Assembly (NCBI RefSeq): GCF_038900095.1
Contig: NZ_JBBMQQ010000004.1
Location: 434,001 to 498,000, forward strand
Length of the DNA: 64,000 nt
Reading direction: 5' to 3'
DNA from: Hoeflea sp038900095
GTDB taxonomy: Bacteria > Pseudomonadota > Alphaproteobacteria > Rhizobiales > Rhizobiaceae
The translations under genes and the position numbers were made by a program. This document shows, piece by piece, positions 61,775 through 64,000 of this stretch (positions are counted from its first letter, which is position 1; every line of letters begins with the position of its first letter). The notes beneath the pieces are model-generated. The model was not told the DNA's origin and did no database searches. It was given only the letters and a program-made list of their open reading frames with translations.

Positions 61775-62272
61775 ATGTTCTTCGTCCGCTCCGCATCGTC
61801 AAGAGACATCCCGGCTATCCGGGATGTGCTGGCTGAGACATGGCGCGCCACCTACGCTCCGTTCTACGGCGCGGCGCGGGTCGAGGAAATCATCGCCGAC
61901 TGGCATTCGGAAGCCGCGATCAAGGCCTATATGGAGCGCCCCAACGGCGAATTCCTTGTGGCTGATGACGGCAAGCAGATTGGTGGCGTTGCTTTCGCCA
62001 GCCACGCCCCGGGCACCCATGTCGTCTCTCTGCACCAGCTTTACGTCCGGCCCGCATGTCAGGGGCTGGGCATTGGCCGGGATCTGTTTGCCGAAATCGA
62101 AACCTGTTTCCCCGGCGCGCAAACCCTGTCGCTGGAAGTCGATCCCGGCAATGAACCGGCGATCGCGTTCTATCAGTCGCACGGAATGACCGAGACCGGC
62201 CGCACCGAAAATTGCGGCAAGGGCGAATCGGGCATACCCGCCGTGATCATGACCAAGCCGCTTCTAGGCTGA
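61775..62272 (+). CDS. GNAT family N-acetyltransferase
   Basis: 165 residues, starting 9 bases after gatB and probably co-transcribed with it. The GNAT core is VVSLHQLYVRPACQGLGIGRDLFAEIETCFPGAQTLSLEVDPGNEPAIAFYQSHGMTETG. The substrate is unknown. Rhizobial gatB is often followed by such a gene. Confidence 0.88.
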   Translation: MFFVRSASSRDIPAIRDVLAETWRATYAPFYGAARVEEIIADWHSEAAIKAYMERPNGEFLVADDGKQIGGVAFASHAPGTHVVSLHQLYVRPACQGLGIGRDLFAEIETCFPGAQTLSLEVDPGNEPAIAFYQSHGMTETGRTENCGKGESGIPAVIMTKPLLG

Positions 62273-62296
62273 CCACTTCCAGGCGCATTCACAACC

Positions 62297-62722
62297 TCAG
62301 TTTACATCCTGTTCCCGGCCATTGTTGTCCCACAGCCGCACCGCCGAGCATTCCATGATGTAAGGGCGCAGGGTCTTGTCGCAGGCCACCGCAACCGCTG
62401 CCAACAGGGCCTCCTTGCTGTCCCAGCCGCAAAGATACTGATGCCAATGCAGGCCTTCGGTGTGCTGGACGAACAAGTCCGCCGACCAGCCTGCCGGATA
62501 GCACCATTTGACCCGGAGGCAGTCTTCCGCTCTCGCCCCGCCTTCAACGCATTTGGTCCGCGCGCAGGCAAGCGTCTTGTCTGTGCTCTGTCCGGTGCAT
62601 ACACCTGACGATTGTTCCGGTGCTTCGGCAAAGGCGATGCCGATGGGGCCGTTCTGGGCGAAGGCGGCAGGCGCAGCCCCTGCCAGCGCGATCAGGGCCG
62701 CGCATATGAATTTCATGATCAT
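62297..62722 (-). CDS. Hypothetical secreted protein
   Basis: 141 residues from ATG 62722, with AGGGGA about 6 bases upstream. A start six codons earlier is less favoured. The signal peptide ends at about residue 23 (AAPAAFAQ). The mature part has eight cysteines (GVCTGQS, LACARTKCVEGG, DCLRVKWCYP, YLCGWDS, VACDK, MECSAV), so it is likely disulfide-bonded in the periplasm. It resembles DUF4189-type cysteine-rich exported proteins, but I cannot assign the family firmly. Confidence 0.75.
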   Translation of the reverse strand: MIMKFICAALIALAGAAPAAFAQNGPIGIAFAEAPEQSSGVCTGQSTDKTLACARTKCVEGGARAEDCLRVKWCYPAGWSADLFVQHTEGLHWHQYLCGWDSKEALLAAVAVACDKTLRPYIMECSAVRLWDNNGREQDVN

Positions 62723-62916
62723 CAGTTTTCCCCTGTTCATGCAGAGACTGTGATCATGCAGGCATTTTCCTCATCTGAACAGCGAGCAGGCGAGTTGGAG
62801 CGCCAGGGCCGCGGCAAGTTGATCAATCACGATGTTTTCCACAGCCTTACCTCACGACACTTCACGTAAGCTGTGCTAGTCAAACAGCACTGGGGACCTT
62901 CAAAGAGTTATGAGAC

Positions 62917-63405
62917 ATGACGCAGGTTTACAAAATCGCGATACCGGTCTTCCTCTTGGGCTTTATCGCCGGTGCCGGCTTCTGGTACCTGTTTTCACCG
63001 GCCTTTATTGACCGCGTCGTCAACGAAGAGCTTCCGGCCGGTTTCGAACTGAGCGAATTGCGCAGCGGAAATTTCCGCGATGTCGACGGGGCCCACCGCG
63101 GCTCAGGAAGTGTGAAGGTCCTGTCCAATGCTGCCGGCGGTACGCTGCTCCGGTTTGCCGAATTCGAAGTCACCAACGGCCCGGACCTTGAAGTCTGGCT
63201 GGTCAAGAACCCCGACCCGAAGAAATCTGCCGACGTCAACGCCAGTCAGTGGCTTTCGCTCGGCCCGCTCAAGGGCAACAAGGGCGACCAGACCTACGTG
63301 CTACCGGCAACCGCCGATATTGCAGACTGGGGCTCGGTCGTGATCTGGTGTGAGCAGTTCAGCGTGCTGTTCTCGGTGGCGACCCTTTCGCCAGCCGGTG
63401 TGTGA
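62917..63405 (+). CDS. DM13 domain-containing membrane-anchored protein
   Basis: 162 residues. An N-terminal membrane anchor (IAIPVFLLGFIAGAGFWYLF) is followed by the DM13 domain: GNFRDVDGAHRGSGSVKVLSNAAGGTLLRFAEFEVTNGPDLEVWLVKNP ... SLGPLKGNKGDQTYVLPATADIADWGSVVIWCEQFSVLFSVATL. DM13 is proposed to mediate electron transfer via a conserved cysteine, and a Cys is present near the end (IWCEQF). It faces the periplasm. Confidence 0.88.
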   Translation: MTQVYKIAIPVFLLGFIAGAGFWYLFSPAFIDRVVNEELPAGFELSELRSGNFRDVDGAHRGSGSVKVLSNAAGGTLLRFAEFEVTNGPDLEVWLVKNPDPKKSADVNASQWLSLGPLKGNKGDQTYVLPATADIADWGSVVIWCEQFSVLFSVATLSPAGV

Positions 63406-63409
63406 AGAC

Positions 63410-63874
63410 ATGACAGACAGCGTGACAATCCGGACGGCACAACGCGACGACGTGGCAGCGATTGCGGCCATGTTTGCCCAGGATACGCTTGGCGGGCACG
63501 GTGACAGCGACGATCCGGCCGATCTGCCGGATTACCTCGCGGCATTCGACCGCATTGCCGCAAGCCCGAACGACAGCCTTTTCGTTGCCGTTCGCGATGG
63601 CGAGGTGGTCGGCACGTTCCAGACCACGCTGATCACGTCGCTGACCGGCAAGGGCAGCCTGAGCCTGACCATCGAGGCCGTCCATACCCGCAGCGACATG
63701 CGCGGTCACGGGATCGGCCAGGCGATGATCAACCACGCCATCGAGCAGGGCAGGGCAAGCGGTGTGCGCCTGATACAGTTGATGTCAAACGCCACCCGCC
63801 ACGATGCGCACCGGTTTTATCAACGCCTTGGTTTCAGCCAGAGCCATCTCGGCTTCAAGATGAAATTGCGCTGA
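63410..63874 (+). CDS. GNAT family N-acetyltransferase
   Basis: 154 residues from ATG 63410, 4 bases after the DM13 gene, so likely co-transcribed with it. The GNAT core is LSLTIEAVHTRSDMRGHGIGQAMINHAIEQGRASGVRLIQLMSNATRHDAHRFYQRLGF. The substrate is unknown. Confidence 0.87.
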   Translation: MTDSVTIRTAQRDDVAAIAAMFAQDTLGGHGDSDDPADLPDYLAAFDRIAASPNDSLFVAVRDGEVVGTFQTTLITSLTGKGSLSLTIEAVHTRSDMRGHGIGQAMINHAIEQGRASGVRLIQLMSNATRHDAHRFYQRLGFSQSHLGFKMKLR

Positions 63875-63976
63875 CCAGGGTTGCCGCGACACTGGACAAT
63901 GCCGGCGCAGCGGGTCATAAGGCGGAATGCGACGCGGCTGCAATATGGCCGTCAGGTCCACGAACGAGAGGCTTTC

Positions 63977-64000
63977 ATGAAGGCACTACTTCTTCAGATG
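63977..64000 (+). CDS. Start of a gene cut by the window edge (possibly NDUFA12-like)
   Basis: ATG 63977 has GAGAGG upstream and an open frame to the end, encoding eight residues (MKALLLQM). In rhizobial neighbourhoods a gene for the NADH:ubiquinone oxidoreductase NDUFA12-type subunit often starts with similar residues after the gatB-GNAT genes. The identity is a guess from position. Confidence 0.35.

Overview
The window is high-GC chromosomal DNA from an alphaproteobacterium of the Hyphomicrobiales (Rhizobiales), most likely a Rhizobiaceae/Phyllobacteriaceae relative such as Hoeflea. The assignment is inferred from gene content and order: ctaA-argC-speB-rpsI-rplM, clpP-clpX-lon-hupB, divK-pleD-rpmG, rnr-topA-dprA-plsY-pyrC-pyrB and gatC-gatA-gatB are typical rhizobial neighbourhoods. 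Nearly all of it is ordinary core chromosome. I see no insertion sequence, prophage, CRISPR array, tRNA or rRNA gene.

Layout. (1) 1-4160: edge of an exopolysaccharide locus, with a Wza-like export lipoprotein cut by the window edge, a Wzz/Wzc-like chain-length protein whose ATPase domain has lost its P-loop, and a CelD-type acyltransferase. (2) 4300-12500: heme A synthase, ArgC, agmatinase, an O-antigen-type acyltransferase, ribosomal proteins S9/L13 behind a clear sigma-70 promoter, a thioesterase and an enoyl-CoA hydratase. (3) 12500-21500: small envelope and hypothetical proteins, a homocysteine-forming sulfhydrylase (metY/metZ), a cytochrome P450, a secreted protein with an internal repeat, and a divergent LysE exporter/AraC regulator pair. 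(4) 21700-28520: the protein quality-control block clpP, clpX, a DUF1402 protein, lon and hupB, with strong terminators and possible heat-shock promoters. (5) 28690-34100: a 28-codon membrane-peptide gene under a LexA box, then dnaE, then dinB under a second LexA box. (6) 34100-46240: GNAT, HAD and DUF3572 genes, divK-pleD (cell-cycle signalling and c-di-GMP), a structured intergenic segment that looks like a small RNA, rpmG, an MFS transporter, NUDIX, DUF983, rnr and topA. (7) 46250-54110: dprA, plsY, a pyrC-like gene lacking its metal ligands, pyrB, an AidB-type acyl-CoA dehydrogenase, an AEC transporter and two coupled membrane-protein genes. (8) 54090-64000: ruvX, an MBL-fold hydrolase, a methyltransferase, gatC/gatA/gatB interleaved with several GNAT acetyltransferases, a YjhX/TopAI homologue, a DM13 protein and the first codons of a further gene.

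Functional links. DNA replication and repair (dnaE, dinB, ruvX, dprA, topA, hupB), ATP-dependent proteolysis (clpPX, lon), cell-cycle control (divK, pleD) and translation quality (gatCAB, ribosomal proteins) share the region. The most interesting signal is the putative SOS regulon inside the window. Two GAAC-N7-GAAC direct repeats, the alphaproteobacterial LexA operator pattern, lie at 28706-28720 and 34037-34051. One sits in the promoter of a tiny single-pass membrane peptide, reminiscent of the SOS division inhibitor SidA of Caulobacter. The other sits directly upstream of dinB.
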